From: UBA11986 sp963734955
Lineage (GTDB): Bacteria; Bacteroidota; Ignavibacteria; UBA10030; UBA6906
Reading direction: 5' to 3'
Length of the DNA: 64,000 nucleotides
NCBI GenBank assembly: GCA_963734955.1
Contig: CAVTJO010000011.1
Span: forward strand, 62,001-126,000
Shown: piece by piece, positions 37,127 to 46,848 of the stretch
Layout of the letters: each line of letters opens with the position of its first letter
Position numbering within the stretch: the first letter of the stretch is position 1
Position numbers and translations under genes: made by a program
The notes under the pieces: model-generated
What the model was told of the DNA's origin: nothing
Databases searched by the model: none
What the model saw: only the letters and a program-made list of their open reading frames with translations

Positions 37127-37639
37127 TCACACCTTGGCTTGTGCCTTCTTTTGAGCGATCCGTTGGCGGGCAAATCCGACCATACCTCCTGCACGAATGA
37201 TTTCCTGGATGATCTCCGGGAACGGGGAGGTTTGATAGGTCTTCTTTCTTGTAACGTTTGTGATTGTCCCGGTCGCAAGATCGACCTGGATTTCATCATT
37301 GGTTACTACGTCATCGACCGCCGCGTCGGATTCAAGAATCGGGAAACCAATGTTGATGGAGTTCCGGTAAAAAATCCGCGCAAACGACCTTGCAATCACA
37401 CACGAGACGCCTGCCCCCTTGATGGCAATGGGTGCGTTCTCACGAGAACTCCCACAGCCAAAATTCCTGCCAGCCACGATGATGTCGCCCTTCTTCACCT
37501 TCTTCACGAAGTCCGCATCGAGATCCTCAAGACAGTGTGGGGCAAGCAGCTCTTCGGTGAATGCTGTACAATAGCGGGCGGGAATGATGACGTCGGTGTC
37601 GACGTTGTCGCCGTATTTGTGAACTCGTCCCTTAATCAT
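37127..37639 (-). CDS. leuD: LeuD-like aconitase-family small subunit
   Basis: A 170-aa swivelling subunit with 'YGDNVDTDVIIPARY', 'GDIIVAGRNFGCGSSRENAP' and 'VIARSFARIFYRNSINIGFP'. This short form pairs with a separate large subunit, here presumably 41808-43070. The substrate loop after 'IIPA' reads 'RYCTAF', where methanogen homoaconitase has, from memory, 'RYLRT' and isopropylmalate isomerases other sequences, so the substrate stays open. The gene lies 33 bases before the LeuA-like gene and 21 after the hydroxyacyl-CoA dehydrogenase. Confidence 0.8.
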   Translation of the reverse strand: MIKGRVHKYGDNVDTDVIIPARYCTAFTEELLAPHCLEDLDADFVKKVKKGDIIVAGRNFGCGSSRENAPIAIKGAGVSCVIARSFARIFYRNSINIGFPILESDAAVDDVVTNDEIQVDLATGTITNVTRKKTYQTSPFPEIIQEIIRAGGMVGFARQRIAQKKAQAKV

Positions 37640-37660
37640 GGTTCTTCCATGGTTTGTTGA

Positions 37661-39983
37661 TTAGAACGGATATCGTCTCCTGAATTGAACTGCCTTCCCC
37701 CTCACGACACCCTCGAGACCGATTAGGGCATCGGGATGTTCGAATACCTGTCGGAGATGATGGCCAAGCTCGAACGATGCAAGAGCGTCATTATCGACGC
37801 CTTTGAGGAAACCTTCAAAGCCTCTGGAGATAAGGTAGTTTGCGACCCACACTGCATTGGGCGAGTTGTTCGCCATGCGGCGGCTTGCCCGATCCGCAAT
37901 CGCGCGCATGTCACCTGTATATGTAGACTGAAGATATCCGCGCGCGTTTGCGTAAATCGCTGGCAATGCGTCCGGCTGACAGAAGAGATCGCAGGCGACC
38001 TGCAACTCTCTCTTATCGTCAAACGAAAGCCGCGCATCCAACCGCTCGAAGTCCAGTGTTTCAAGGCTCGCCGGGGAGATCATTCGTCCGCCATTTCCTA
38101 TGATCGCTGATGCAATAACATCTGCTGCATCATCTCTCCGGTGCATTGGTACCAGCGCATCTGCGAAGCCGAGATAGTGAAGAACTTGCGGAGATGAAGT
38201 GACGGTGCCACCGGCAAGTGTGTAGTATCGGGAAAGTGCAACTGCGAGTTCTGGATCACCGGTCTTGTGATAGATGACCTGTGGAAAGGTCAACGTTCCA
38301 CGCAACCCGGGATAGATTCCCAGCCGCGTCTCAGGCAATGAGAACGAAGTGCGGTTCGTTGCAATGACGATGGCATTCGGATCGAGCGCAAACGCGGCCG
38401 CCACTTCCACCCCACCACCCAACGCCTGACCATCAACGATGGCAATCTTGGGTTTGGATGTTCCCGTCATAACATGAAAGATCACTCGTTGCCATTCTTC
38501 AGTGTCACGCTTGATTACATCAAACTCATTCGCCCTGATCCTCTCAATGAATGTTGGGATATGGGCACCGGCGATAAAGGTCTTGATTGGAGCGGTATCA
38601 AAGATGATGACCTTGCACGCGTCGTCGGCATTTGCCTCGGCAAACTGTCGTTCCAAATCGGCAAACACGTCGTTGCTCATCGCGTTCGCGGCCTTCGGAT
38701 TTGAGAGCGTGATCCGGCGAATGGCCCCACCTCGTTCCTTTTCAGTGAACACCGGAGCAAGGTGGAATTGCCACGGCGTCTCCTTCCCCATTTCCTTCTT
38801 GAGTAACTGACAGATGGGGAAATCCTGATTCAACGATTGCGCGAGTTCGGCACGCCTCTGGACCACCTCCCTCACCCTCTTCTTGCCCAGTGCGTTCATA
38901 AGCGTGAACGGTCCCTGACGCCAGAGGAATGCATTCTGGGTAAGGAATTCCAGGTTTTCTATTGTAATAAGTCCTGCGTCCACGGTCTCTGCAGCAGTGA
39001 GGAAGCCGACGGCAAGGAAGCGATCGGCCAGCGCAGCGACAACGGGTTGGTCCGGCACTAAGCCAACAACACCGTTTTTCTTCACCCAATGTACTGTTGA
39101 CTTATCCGATGTCTTCTGATACTGATCCATCAACGCAACATAGTTCTGTCGGGGAGTGAAGAAATTGCCATAAACTTTGTGGAGCTGATCGTTTGGATTT
39201 GAATTGTCGGAGAATGAACGCATCGCGTGCAGACCGACAGGGAGTCCGGTTGCATCCATGAGTTCGAGAAACCCGATCGGGATGCCATATGCCTTTTTGC
39301 CTGCCGCTTCGATCGCCATGATATCACAGCCTTCCTCAAGCATCCTCGTGGCCTCGAGCAGCAGTGCAACAAAGATCACGTCAGCGACTCCGCCTTTGCG
39401 GCTGCCGCGGACGTACGAAGGGATCTTCCCTCCGAGCTTCAAATACTTCCGGGCTATTCCCCTGCTTTCCTCGGATGCAGTGTCGGTGCCTGCATACTCT
39501 GCCGCCCGGTTCTTATGTGGCAAATAGAAATAATGCATCCAGACAACCCTGGTCCGGTCGCTTCGTTACTGCCGCAAGGACGTTTATATCGAGGGACGAC
39601 GAGTTTGAAGCGAGGACGACATGAGGGGCAGTAAGACTATCGAGGCACTTAAAAATGTCCTTCTTGATGTCGATGCGTTCCGTTGCAGCCTCAATCACGA
39701 GTTTGAGCTTCCTGCCTTTGCATGCTTCAGGATAATCCGTTGTGCCGAGTATGCGTTCACGAATCGCCAGAATTTCCTTTGGCGTGAAGATTTTCCCCTT
39801 CGCTCCATCCAACTCGCGTTCGACTGTCTGCAGTCCTTGCTGTACAATCTCGTCGGATACGTCGAGCAGTCCAACTGCGAAGCCGCTCTGAGCGTACGTT
39901 TGCGCCAAGCTTGCGCCCATCGTTCCTGCCCCGACGATCAGGAGCTCTATGTCATCCCAGGTTGGTTTCATCAGTCCGGCCAT
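37661..39983 (-). pseudogene. 3-Hydroxyacyl-CoA dehydrogenase / enoyl-CoA hydratase fusion, one frameshift
   Basis: Two frames form one bifunctional protein of about 770 codons. The N-terminal frame has the NAD site 'LLIVGAGTMGASLAQTYA' and 'VIEAATERIDIKKDIFKCLD'. The second frame has the dehydrogenase C-domain ('DVIFVALLLEATRMLEEG') and an enoyl-CoA hydratase domain ('IVDGQALGGGVEVAAAFAL' and 'FSLPETRLGIYPGLRGT'). The join is a GGG (39547-39549) with one base too many: 'TKRPDQVVWMHYFYLPHKN' is restored if one G is removed. It would oxidise 3-hydroxypimelyl-CoA to 3-oxopimelyl-CoA and overlaps the thiolase stop. The start could be 39983 or 39971. Confidence 0.8.
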
Positions 39984-41227
39984 CCTTCAACGATAAGTGC
40001 ACCACCCTGTCCACCACCAATGCAAGCACTCGCCAATCCGAGGCCACCGAGCTTCAGCAACGAAGTGGTCATACGGGCCCCGGTGGCGCCGAGAGGATGA
40101 CCGAGTGCAATCGCTCCTCCATTCACATTCACTTTGGTACGATCGAGGTCCAATTCACGCTCAACAGCAAGGTATTGCCCTGCGAAGGCCTCGTTGATCT
40201 CAATGTACTTGAGGTCCTTTAACGTCATGCCTGCCCTTCGCAGCGCCATTAGTGAGGCGGGGACGGGGCCAATGCCCATGTAATGCGGATCCACACCCGC
40301 AACCCCCCACGAGATGAGCTCTCCGATTGGCTTCACGCCCAGCTCGCGAGCCTTGCCAGCTGTTGTCATGACCAGGGCTGCTGCCCCATCAACAATACCG
40401 GATGAGTTGCCGCCAGTGTGAACGCCATCCGGCTTGACGGCAGGAATTCTTGCTAGGTCCTGAAGCGTCGTGGTCGGTCGTGGGTTTTCATCAGCGGAAA
40501 ACATTCTCTCCTTCTTCCCCTCCCGAATCGTCAACGGAGTGATCTCCTTACTCAGTCTGCATTTTTCTTGTGCGTCCTTCGCCTTCACCTGCGATGAAAG
40601 CGCAAATTCGTCCACCTCCTCACGCGTAATGCCGTAAAGACGCACAAGATTTTCGGCCGTCCCCATCATGTCAGTGTTGATGAAAGAGTCGTTGAGTCCC
40701 TCCTTGAAAAGGAACATCGTCCGTGGACCGCCCATGTACGGGAACCCGAACGCGGCGCCATACATGACCAAAGGAGATTGAGACGTGCTCTCGTATCCGC
40801 CAACCAGCACCACATCCGCCTCACCACTCAACAGCTCCTTGGCTCCCTGAACAATCGCTTCACCACCTGACCAGCAAATACGGTTGACGGTCAACGCGGT
40901 GGAGAATGGGGAAAGACCTGCTTTCAGAGCAACATGTCGGGCACCGTAATGCGAGTCGATGCTTGTGTGCATCCCATTGCCGAAGATCGCGGCATCGATG
41001 ACCCCGGCTTGATCTGCAAGCCCTGCCTGCTGGATCGCAGCGCGCGCGGCAATGGCCCCCAAGTCAATCGGCGTGAAGTCCTTGAGACTCCCACCCACGG
41101 TGCCGAAGGGTGTGCGCGTAGCCGAGAGGAAAACAATGTGTTTGTCCTTCTCTCGAATCGACCAGGGACCTTTGGCGCCGGTATCATCCCGAAGGCAGTA
41201 TGTGGTTCTGTCAATCAGCTTTCTCAT
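39971..41227 (-). CDS. Thiolase, probable 3-oxopimelyl-CoA thiolase
   Basis: A 418-aa thiolase with nucleophilic C118 in 'NRICWSGGEAI', 'GHPLGATGARM' (catalytic His) and 'ASACIGGGQGGALIVE' (second Cys). The N-terminus is about 28 residues longer than usual, but no other start is evident; the frame begins inside the marR stop. In this operon it most likely cleaves 3-oxopimelyl-CoA to glutaryl-CoA and acetyl-CoA after the fused hydroxyacyl-CoA dehydrogenase, whose gene it overlaps. Acetoacetyl-CoA thiolase is possible by family alone. Confidence 0.8.
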   Translation of the reverse strand: MRKLIDRTTYCLRDDTGAKGPWSIREKDKHIVFLSATRTPFGTVGGSLKDFTPIDLGAIAARAAIQQAGLADQAGVIDAAIFGNGMHTSIDSHYGARHVALKAGLSPFSTALTVNRICWSGGEAIVQGAKELLSGEADVVLVGGYESTSQSPLVMYGAAFGFPYMGGPRTMFLFKEGLNDSFINTDMMGTAENLVRLYGITREEVDEFALSSQVKAKDAQEKCRLSKEITPLTIREGKKERMFSADENPRPTTTLQDLARIPAVKPDGVHTGGNSSGIVDGAAALVMTTAGKARELGVKPIGELISWGVAGVDPHYMGIGPVPASLMALRRAGMTLKDLKYIEINEAFAGQYLAVERELDLDRTKVNVNGGAIALGHPLGATGARMTTSLLKLGGLGLASACIGGGQGGALIVEGWPD

Positions 41228-41645
41228 TCATCGTCTGCCAAATAATGTTCAGCATGGAAATCAATCCCTGCTCCTGCCTCGGAGAGAACTTGTCCATCGC
41301 CTCGTGATTGATCACCTCGGCGATATCGCAGGTTCTGTGAGCGAGTTCCTTTCCCTTTGCCGTGAGGAACACGTTGATGACGCGGCGGTCATTGGCAATG
41401 CGTCGACGCTCCACTAACCCATCGCGCTCCATCCGGTCCACAATACCTGTGATTGTGGGGTTGTCAAAGTAGAGTTTCCGGCCCAGAAGGGAGAGTGACA
41501 CCCCGTCGCGTTCACGAAGAACCTCCAGCACGACGTACTGAGTTGCAGTGATATTATGTTCTGAGAGGCGGCCCTCTAGTGCACGCTTAAGACTGCGGGC
41601 AGTGCGCGCAAGAAGAAAGCCCACGCTCCCGCTGAGAGCATTCAT
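41211..41645 (-). CDS. MarR family transcriptional regulator
   Basis: A 144-aa winged-helix protein. 'ATQYVVLEVLRERDGVSLSL' and 'LGRKLYFDNPTITGIVDRME' form the DNA-binding helices, 'LVERRRIANDRRVINVFLT' the wing, and 'LISMLNIIWQTM' a dimer helix. MarR proteins usually respond to a small, often aromatic, ligand. It precedes the thiolase (17-base overlap) and has a direct-repeat operator candidate in its upstream region, so it is a good candidate for the regulator of the aromatic pathway, perhaps responding to a CoA thioester. Confidence 0.85.
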   Translation of the reverse strand: MNALSGSVGFLLARTARSLKRALEGRLSEHNITATQYVVLEVLRERDGVSLSLLGRKLYFDNPTITGIVDRMERDGLVERRRIANDRRVINVFLTAKGKELAHRTCDIAEVINHEAMDKFSPRQEQGLISMLNIIWQTMNEKAD

Positions 41646-41733
41646 AGTGGTCAGAACGAGCTTGGGAATATGCGCCCTGAGATTGGACGATCTCGGAATG
41701 GATCAGATCAGGGCAAAAGAACGGGTAGATTAC

Positions 41734-41756
41734 TTCGTACGTAAGATGTTCGTACG
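41734..41756. promoter_or_regulatory. Candidate MarR operator: tandem TTCGTACG
   Basis: TTCGTACG occurs at 41734-41741 and 41749-41756, spaced 15 bases, each with a palindromic CGTACG core. A -10-like TATAGT on the minus strand lies near 41760. The pair sits about 100 bases before the marR start and 50 after leuC, so it could control marR and the genes after it. Confidence 0.45.
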
Positions 41757-41807
41757 CTAACTATATTGCTAAAAAACCTCACTACCGATCCCCATCGAAA
41801 GAAGCCT

Positions 41808-43070
41808 TCAGTTCAAGCTTCGGGGATCAGAGATAACTCCTGCGATAGCCGAGGCCGCAGCAACAGCCGGACTTGCCAGGAACACCATGCTTGATGGATG
41901 GCCATTGCGTCCTTTGAAGTTGCGGTTTGTAGTGTACAGCCCGACTTCGTTCTCTGCAAGGACCCCCATGTGGCCGCCGATGCACGGTCCGCAGGTGGGC
42001 GGACTAATTGCCGCTCCTGATTCGACGAACGTCTTCAACAGTCCCTCGTCGATCATCTGCAAATAGATGTTCTGAGTGGCTGGAATGACAATCAGCCTCA
42101 CGCCGGCAGCAACTTCATGGCCCTTGAGCAACTCAGCTGCGATTCGGAAATCTTCAATTCTTCCGTTTGTGCATGAGCCCAGCACGACCTGATCGATCTT
42201 GATTCGCTCCACTTGAGAGATTGGCTTGACGTTGCTTGGCAGATACGGAAGCGCGATCTGCGGCTCCAGGTCGGTCACATCAATCTCGATGATTTCTGCG
42301 TAGACGGCATTGGAGTCGGATTTGTGCATTACATGCCGTCTGTCGCTGCGACCATCCAGGAATGCGAGCACCTTATCATCCGGTTCTGTGATGCCGCCCT
42401 TGGCACCTGCCTCAATCGCCATGTTGCAAAGCGTGAACCTGTCAGCAAGTGGCAGTCGCTCAACAATGTCACCCGTAAATTCCAATGAGGCGTAAATGGC
42501 TCCTTCGACGCCAAGTATGCCGATCGTGTGAAGTATGAGATCCTTTCCACCAACCATCTCCGGTAGCCGGCCTTTGTAAATGATTTTGATGGAAGGAGGA
42601 ACCCTGAACCAGTTTTCTCCCAGCGCCCACGACGCTGCCATGTCCGTACTGCCAACCCCCGTCGCAAACGCACCGAGGGCGCCATACGTGCAGGTGTGTG
42701 AATCAGCGCCAATGACGAGATCGCCCGGCATTACAAGTCCGCTCTCGGGAACAATGCAATGGCACAGTCCCGAACGCCCGACTTCAAAGTAGCTCTTGAT
42801 ATGATATTTGCTGGCAAATTCCCGCATCGTTTTGGACAAGCCTGCGGCCTGAATATCTTTCGCGGGAACAAAGTGGTCGTTCACCAACGCAATTTTTGTG
42901 TTGTCAAAAACTTCTTCCGCACCGATACGATTGAACACGTCAACCGCCAAGGGTACGGTAACGTCCGTACCCATCACCAGATCAATTGATGCGTAGATCA
43001 ACTCACCCGGACTAACCACATCGCGGCCTGCGTGAGCAGCAAAGATCTTTTCTGTAATTGTCATGCCCAT
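41808..43070 (-). CDS. leuC: LeuC-like aconitase-family large subunit
   Basis: A 420-aa protein of the short (archaeal-type) 3-isopropylmalate/homoaconitate dehydratase family. [4Fe-4S] ligands are seen in 'VVLGSCTNGRIEDFR' and 'PPTCGPCIGGHMG', and 'GADSHTCTYGALGAFATGVG' is the substrate loop. It needs the LeuD-like small subunit encoded at 37127-37639; the two are split by thiolase, dehydrogenase and marR. It isomerises isopropylmalate, or a homologue such as homocitrate or citrate. The gap to the dehydrogenase gene is 23 bases. Confidence 0.85.
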   Translation of the reverse strand: MGMTITEKIFAAHAGRDVVSPGELIYASIDLVMGTDVTVPLAVDVFNRIGAEEVFDNTKIALVNDHFVPAKDIQAAGLSKTMREFASKYHIKSYFEVGRSGLCHCIVPESGLVMPGDLVIGADSHTCTYGALGAFATGVGSTDMAASWALGENWFRVPPSIKIIYKGRLPEMVGGKDLILHTIGILGVEGAIYASLEFTGDIVERLPLADRFTLCNMAIEAGAKGGITEPDDKVLAFLDGRSDRRHVMHKSDSNAVYAEIIEIDVTDLEPQIALPYLPSNVKPISQVERIKIDQVVLGSCTNGRIEDFRIAAELLKGHEVAAGVRLIVIPATQNIYLQMIDEGLLKTFVESGAAISPPTCGPCIGGHMGVLAENEVGLYTTNRNFKGRNGHPSSMVFLASPAVAAASAIAGVISDPRSLN

Positions 43071-43093
43071 AGTTCAGTTCCGATCGCTCACAC

Positions 43094-44182
43094 TTAGTCG
43101 CTTGCCAGAAGACGGTGGAGCAGCGTGCACACTGCGTCACCTGATTCCTTCGTGCCGAGTTTCCCACCGAGATCAGTTGTCGTCTTGTCCTCATACACAG
43201 CCTGACGAACGGCTTGCTCAATCAGCGTTGCTTCTTTGGTAAAGCCGAGATGTTCCAGCATGAGCCCGACTGTGAGGATCGCTCCGAACGGATTGGCAAC
43301 ATTCTTCCCCGCATACTTCGGAGCAGAACCATGCACTGGCTCAAACATGCAAACGCCATTCGGATTGATATTGCCCGATGCAGCCATCCCCAGACCACCC
43401 TGCAACTGTGCACCAACGTCGGTGATGATGTCACCAAACATGTTATTGGTAACGATGACTTGGAACTGTTCCGGACGTTTAATCAGTTGCATTGTCAGTG
43501 CATCGACGAACCAGTGTTCCTTCTCAATTGTCGGATATTCATCACCAACCTCTTTGAAGACCCGCTGCCATAGATCGCCTTCAAAGCGTAAGGCATTGTT
43601 CTTGTCACTCATAGTCACCTTGGTGTGCCCGTGTGCCTTGGCAAATTCGAACGCATAACGAATGATGCGCTCCACACCTTTGTAGGTGTTGATGCTCTCC
43701 TGAATCGCAACTTCGTCCTTCGTTCCTTTCTTGAAGAAGCCGCCAGTACCAACGTAGAGGCCCTCTGTATTCTCGCGGAACACGACGAAGTCGACGTCCT
43801 TCGTGCTTTTCCCTTTCAACGGACACAGCTTCTCATTGAAGAGCTTCACGGGTCGGAGATTTACGTACAGATCCAGACCAAAGCGCATTCCGAACAGGAT
43901 ATCCCGGGCGTGCGCCATATCGGGTATACGTGGATCGCCCAAAGCTCCGAGAAAGATCGCCGCGTAGTTGTCACGGAAGTCCTGAAGCTGTTCATTCGGG
44001 AGAGAGATCCCCGTTGAGAGATACTTGTCTGCACCATAGTCAAGATGCACCAATTCAAGGTCGAGCGAGCACTGTTTGTTAACAAGTTCAAGAACCCTGA
44101 CCGCTTCCCTCGTCACGTCCACCCCGATACCATCTCCGGGGATAACAGCAACCCTCAGTCCATGGTTAAGGGATCGACTCAT
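43094..44182 (-). CDS. LeuB/isocitrate-type beta-decarboxylating dehydrogenase
   Basis: A 362-aa protein with 'AVIPGDGIGVDVTREAVRVL', the substrate loop 'ARDILFGMRFGLDLYVNLRP', 'VVFRENTEGLYVG', 'VTNNMFGDIITDVGAQLQGG' and 'VHGSAPKYAGKNVANPFGAI'. This family oxidises and decarboxylates 2-hydroxy acids such as 3-isopropylmalate, isocitrate, homoisocitrate, malate or tartrate. The loop residues do not match classic LeuB ('LLxLR') or isocitrate enzymes well, so the substrate is open. It is the first gene of the minus-strand run and so probably sits nearest its promoter. Confidence 0.75.
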   Translation of the reverse strand: MSRSLNHGLRVAVIPGDGIGVDVTREAVRVLELVNKQCSLDLELVHLDYGADKYLSTGISLPNEQLQDFRDNYAAIFLGALGDPRIPDMAHARDILFGMRFGLDLYVNLRPVKLFNEKLCPLKGKSTKDVDFVVFRENTEGLYVGTGGFFKKGTKDEVAIQESINTYKGVERIIRYAFEFAKAHGHTKVTMSDKNNALRFEGDLWQRVFKEVGDEYPTIEKEHWFVDALTMQLIKRPEQFQVIVTNNMFGDIITDVGAQLQGGLGMAASGNINPNGVCMFEPVHGSAPKYAGKNVANPFGAILTVGLMLEHLGFTKEATLIEQAVRQAVYEDKTTTDLGGKLGTKESGDAVCTLLHRLLASD

Positions 44183-44863
44183 CTGTTTTGATATTGGTCT
44201 TGGTTCATTTACTTCTGCTCATCGATGGCAATGGGACTCACCGTTTGCATGCATCTCTTCACACAATAGGATGCATTACTCTGCAATGCACTTTGGATTA
44301 CCCGGGTGCGACAGGACTACCGCTCCGACCAGAAATCACGAACGACAAGAGATTCTAATGGGGACGAAAAGAGAATGGAGCTGTAGAGGTGTGTGAAAAG
44401 AACAGTAGAATAAATAATCAGACTTCCCTGTCCGAAAGGTACGTTTTGTAAGTCTCGTTGTCAAGTGTTTTCTTTTGCAACATAAGTCCGCTACTCATTG
44501 CATTTGGGGAACCGAAAACAATAGACGAGGATTGAGAAATGACTACGGAGAATTTTGGTGTCCTCAGGATACGCAGAAATATCATTAACCGGGATTCCTA
44601 CCTCGGGACCATGGTTCGTGTACAATCCGGTACTCAACACCAATCGGCAGCGTTTCGGGTTCTCACTCCCTCTGGAAGGCAACAGTGTCGCGGTCCTGAA
44701 ACTCGTCTACACGTTCGTACCAATTTGACCTCCAGAGGTGGCGGACTTGCGAAATGAATGCCTCCACTTCGCCAACACTCTTGCCTCGATCAGGGGTCCC
44801 CATTCTCGTCTTGCCTGACTCATTGCATGGATCATCGCCCCTCGCACACCATCGGAAACAAAA
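44183..44863. other. Intergenic gap, no supportable gene
   Basis: About 680 bases between the dehydrogenase start and a T9SS cargo gene. Short frames on both strands show no family signal or good start sites. It should hold the promoter of the large minus-strand cluster; I could not pin one down. Confidence 0.5.
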
Positions 44864-44886
44864 AGTCCCGACGCGTAGTCGGGACT
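44856..44886 (-). terminator. Intrinsic terminator after the T9SS gene at 44913
   Basis: AGTCCCGAC (44864-44872), loop GCGTA, GTCGGGACT (44878-44886), followed on the minus strand by a TTTTTGTTT run. It lies 27 bases after the stop of the upstream minus-strand gene. Confidence 0.75.
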
Positions 44887-44912
44887 CTAAAGCGATAAAG
44901 ATGACAAGGCTG

Positions 44913-45881
44913 CTATTTCAACAGCAGGAGCTTCTTTACGCTCGTAAATTGACCTGCAACGAGTCGGTAGAAGTACACTCCGCTCGCCAACCCGTCTCCA
45001 CGTAAAACAACCTCGCGATATCCTGCTTGCTGCTGCTCGTTTACAAGTCGAGCTACTTGCTGGCCGAGTGCATTATAGACCGTAAGTGTGACGAACGAAT
45101 TGTGTGGTATACCGTAGCGAATGGTTGTGGATGGGTTCCATGGATTTGGATAATTTTGCGCAAGCGAGAACACTGATGGAATCTCTTGCTCCTTCACGCC
45201 GGTAGGCAGGTTCACACGCACTCCATCGTAGTAGTGAATTGCCCCATCAAGATCCATCTGTTTCAATCTGTAGTACCATGCGCCAACGGTTGCTCCTGAG
45301 TCGATGAAGCTGTAGTGTTGGGGTTCAGTCGTTGTACCATGGCCGAGTATAAAGACGTTAGGAATTGACTGATAGTGCTGCTGTGTTGTGTCCGACTTTT
45401 GGACTTCAAAGCCGTAGTTGTTTGTCTCAGTCAAAGTTGACCAATCCAGTCGAACTCGAGTTGGCGAGATGACTGACACCGTGAACGACACGAGTTGGAT
45501 TGGAAGCACGATGGATTCAAACACACGCAATTCCGCAACAGAAATGAACGTGGCACTCCCCCCCGGCACACCGGCAATACGAATCCCGTCGCCCGTCATT
45601 GGCGTAAAGGATAACTCATAGGTTTCATAACTAAGGCCATTGCCTCCCGCGTAAGGAGGAATACTCTGCAGGTTTTGAACATCCACCCACTGTCCCCCCA
45701 TTCGCACCTGCACCCCTAACGAGGTAAACCAACCACCATCTGAGAAGTGCATGCCCTCTTGAAAATATACACTCGAGAACGTGTGTTGTGTTGGAAACTG
45801 ATATCCTATCCAGTCAAAAGTTCTCGTCTGAGTTTGAGCAAGACTGCTAACCACCGACAGAAGTACAATCAACCGTTTCAT
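44913..45881 (-). CDS. Secreted protein with T9SS sorting domain
   Basis: A 322-aa protein starting at 45881 with GGAGGATCT upstream. A short signal peptide ('MKRLIVLLSVVSSLAQTQT') is followed by a beta-rich domain that resembles a discoidin-like carbohydrate-binding fold ('FSDGGWFTSLGVQVRMGGQW' to 'GIRIAGVPGGSATFISVAEL'), an Fn3-like part and an 85-residue T9SS sorting domain ('LAQNYPNPWNPSTTIRYGIP' to 'SVKKLLLLK'). No catalytic domain is visible; a surface-binding role is a guess. It ends at the hairpin terminator at 44864. Confidence 0.8.
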   Translation of the reverse strand: MKRLIVLLSVVSSLAQTQTRTFDWIGYQFPTQHTFSSVYFQEGMHFSDGGWFTSLGVQVRMGGQWVDVQNLQSIPPYAGGNGLSYETYELSFTPMTGDGIRIAGVPGGSATFISVAELRVFESIVLPIQLVSFTVSVISPTRVRLDWSTLTETNNYGFEVQKSDTTQQHYQSIPNVFILGHGTTTEPQHYSFIDSGATVGAWYYRLKQMDLDGAIHYYDGVRVNLPTGVKEQEIPSVFSLAQNYPNPWNPSTTIRYGIPHNSFVTLTVYNALGQQVARLVNEQQQAGYREVVLRGDGLASGVYFYRLVAGQFTSVKKLLLLK

Positions 45882-46291
45882 AGATCCTCCCCCATGTGAT
45901 GTACCGGCGTGTCATCCGAATGAATGCAGCATATTGGGGGGACCCGCCAGTCCATTTCAGGAGGTCCAACCGTGGTGTGGTATGTGAACTGTTGTCCGTA
46001 TTGTTGGCCCACCAAACACAGGCTTGCTTCCCCCGCCGGTCGTAGGATTGCATTCACTGAAGTGTGCGCACAGACGCGTGAGTCTATCCGTGGCAACCCA
46101 AGCTTGACCAAAACTCGTGCCATGCATCACAATCAAGCGATCCGACCTGAGGCTGCAGGAAAATCCGTGCATCTGTAAAACGGAGGCAGGTGAAACTGTC
46201 AAATTCTACATTCTTCAGAGCATAAGGAAATGGCTACTGGAACGGTGACGGATACCTGTGGCACTATTTCCCGGTTGGCGCCAAATGAAAA

Positions 46292-46324
46292 AGCCCCATC
46301 CGATGTTTGGTCAGGGCTGGATGG
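46292..46324 (-). terminator. Hairpin terminator after a T9SS gene remnant
   Basis: AGCCC and GGGCT (46292-46296, 46314-46318), with an overlapping alternative stem CCATCC/GGATGG, are followed on the minus strand by TTTTTC. It closes the relic at 46346-46611. Confidence 0.4.
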
Positions 46325-46345
46325 TGATTGATCGTGTGAAACCGT

Positions 46346-46611
46346 CACTTCAACAGCAGTAACTTCTTCACGCTCGTGAAGCTGCCAGCATTGAGACGGT
46401 AGAAGTACACGCCGCTCGCCTCGTCCTACGTGAGCCTCAAAGTGCTCGACATGGAGCCCCTTTGGGATGGCAGAACAACATTCATCCCGGCAGCGTTGAC
46501 CGACTCAAGGGTTTCAAAGTGCCCACTGTACGTCCACAGTGCGAGCCGACTTATCCCGAGGCGCGTGCTGGTAGAGCAACAAACCAATTGCCTACTCGGC
46601 ACCCTGAACAA
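46346..46611 (-). pseudogene. Remnant of a T9SS cargo gene
   Basis: The minus strand ends with 'EASGVYFYRLNAGSFTSVKK' and LLLLK plus stop (46424-46346), the terminal piece of a sorting domain. Upstream in another frame, 'LWTYSGHFETLESVNAAGMN' looks like the preceding part of the same domain. No body of the protein remains. Flanking 45882-46345 and 46612-46848 hold nothing I can call. Confidence 0.5.
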
Positions 46612-46848
46612 AACGACAACTCACAGTCATCCCTTCGGGCAATTTCCGTCAAGTCCCCTCCTACCCAAGCCAAGTGTACGGTGCAACCATATCGAAAACA
46701 ACACGTATACTGTTCACATATCCCGGGCACAATCGGGTATATGTTGTTTGGTCACACCACAATCCTCGACCGTCATAGCTACGCACAGCTGTTGGGTTTC
46801 GTTGTAGCCGATTGGCTTGCAGGTTCTTTCACATAATGAGGTCCGTCG

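Noticed and set aside
37661..39538. Hydratase-containing frame as a separate gene
   Set aside because: The upstream frame supplies its missing NAD-binding part and the join restores a continuous protein, so both are one gene.
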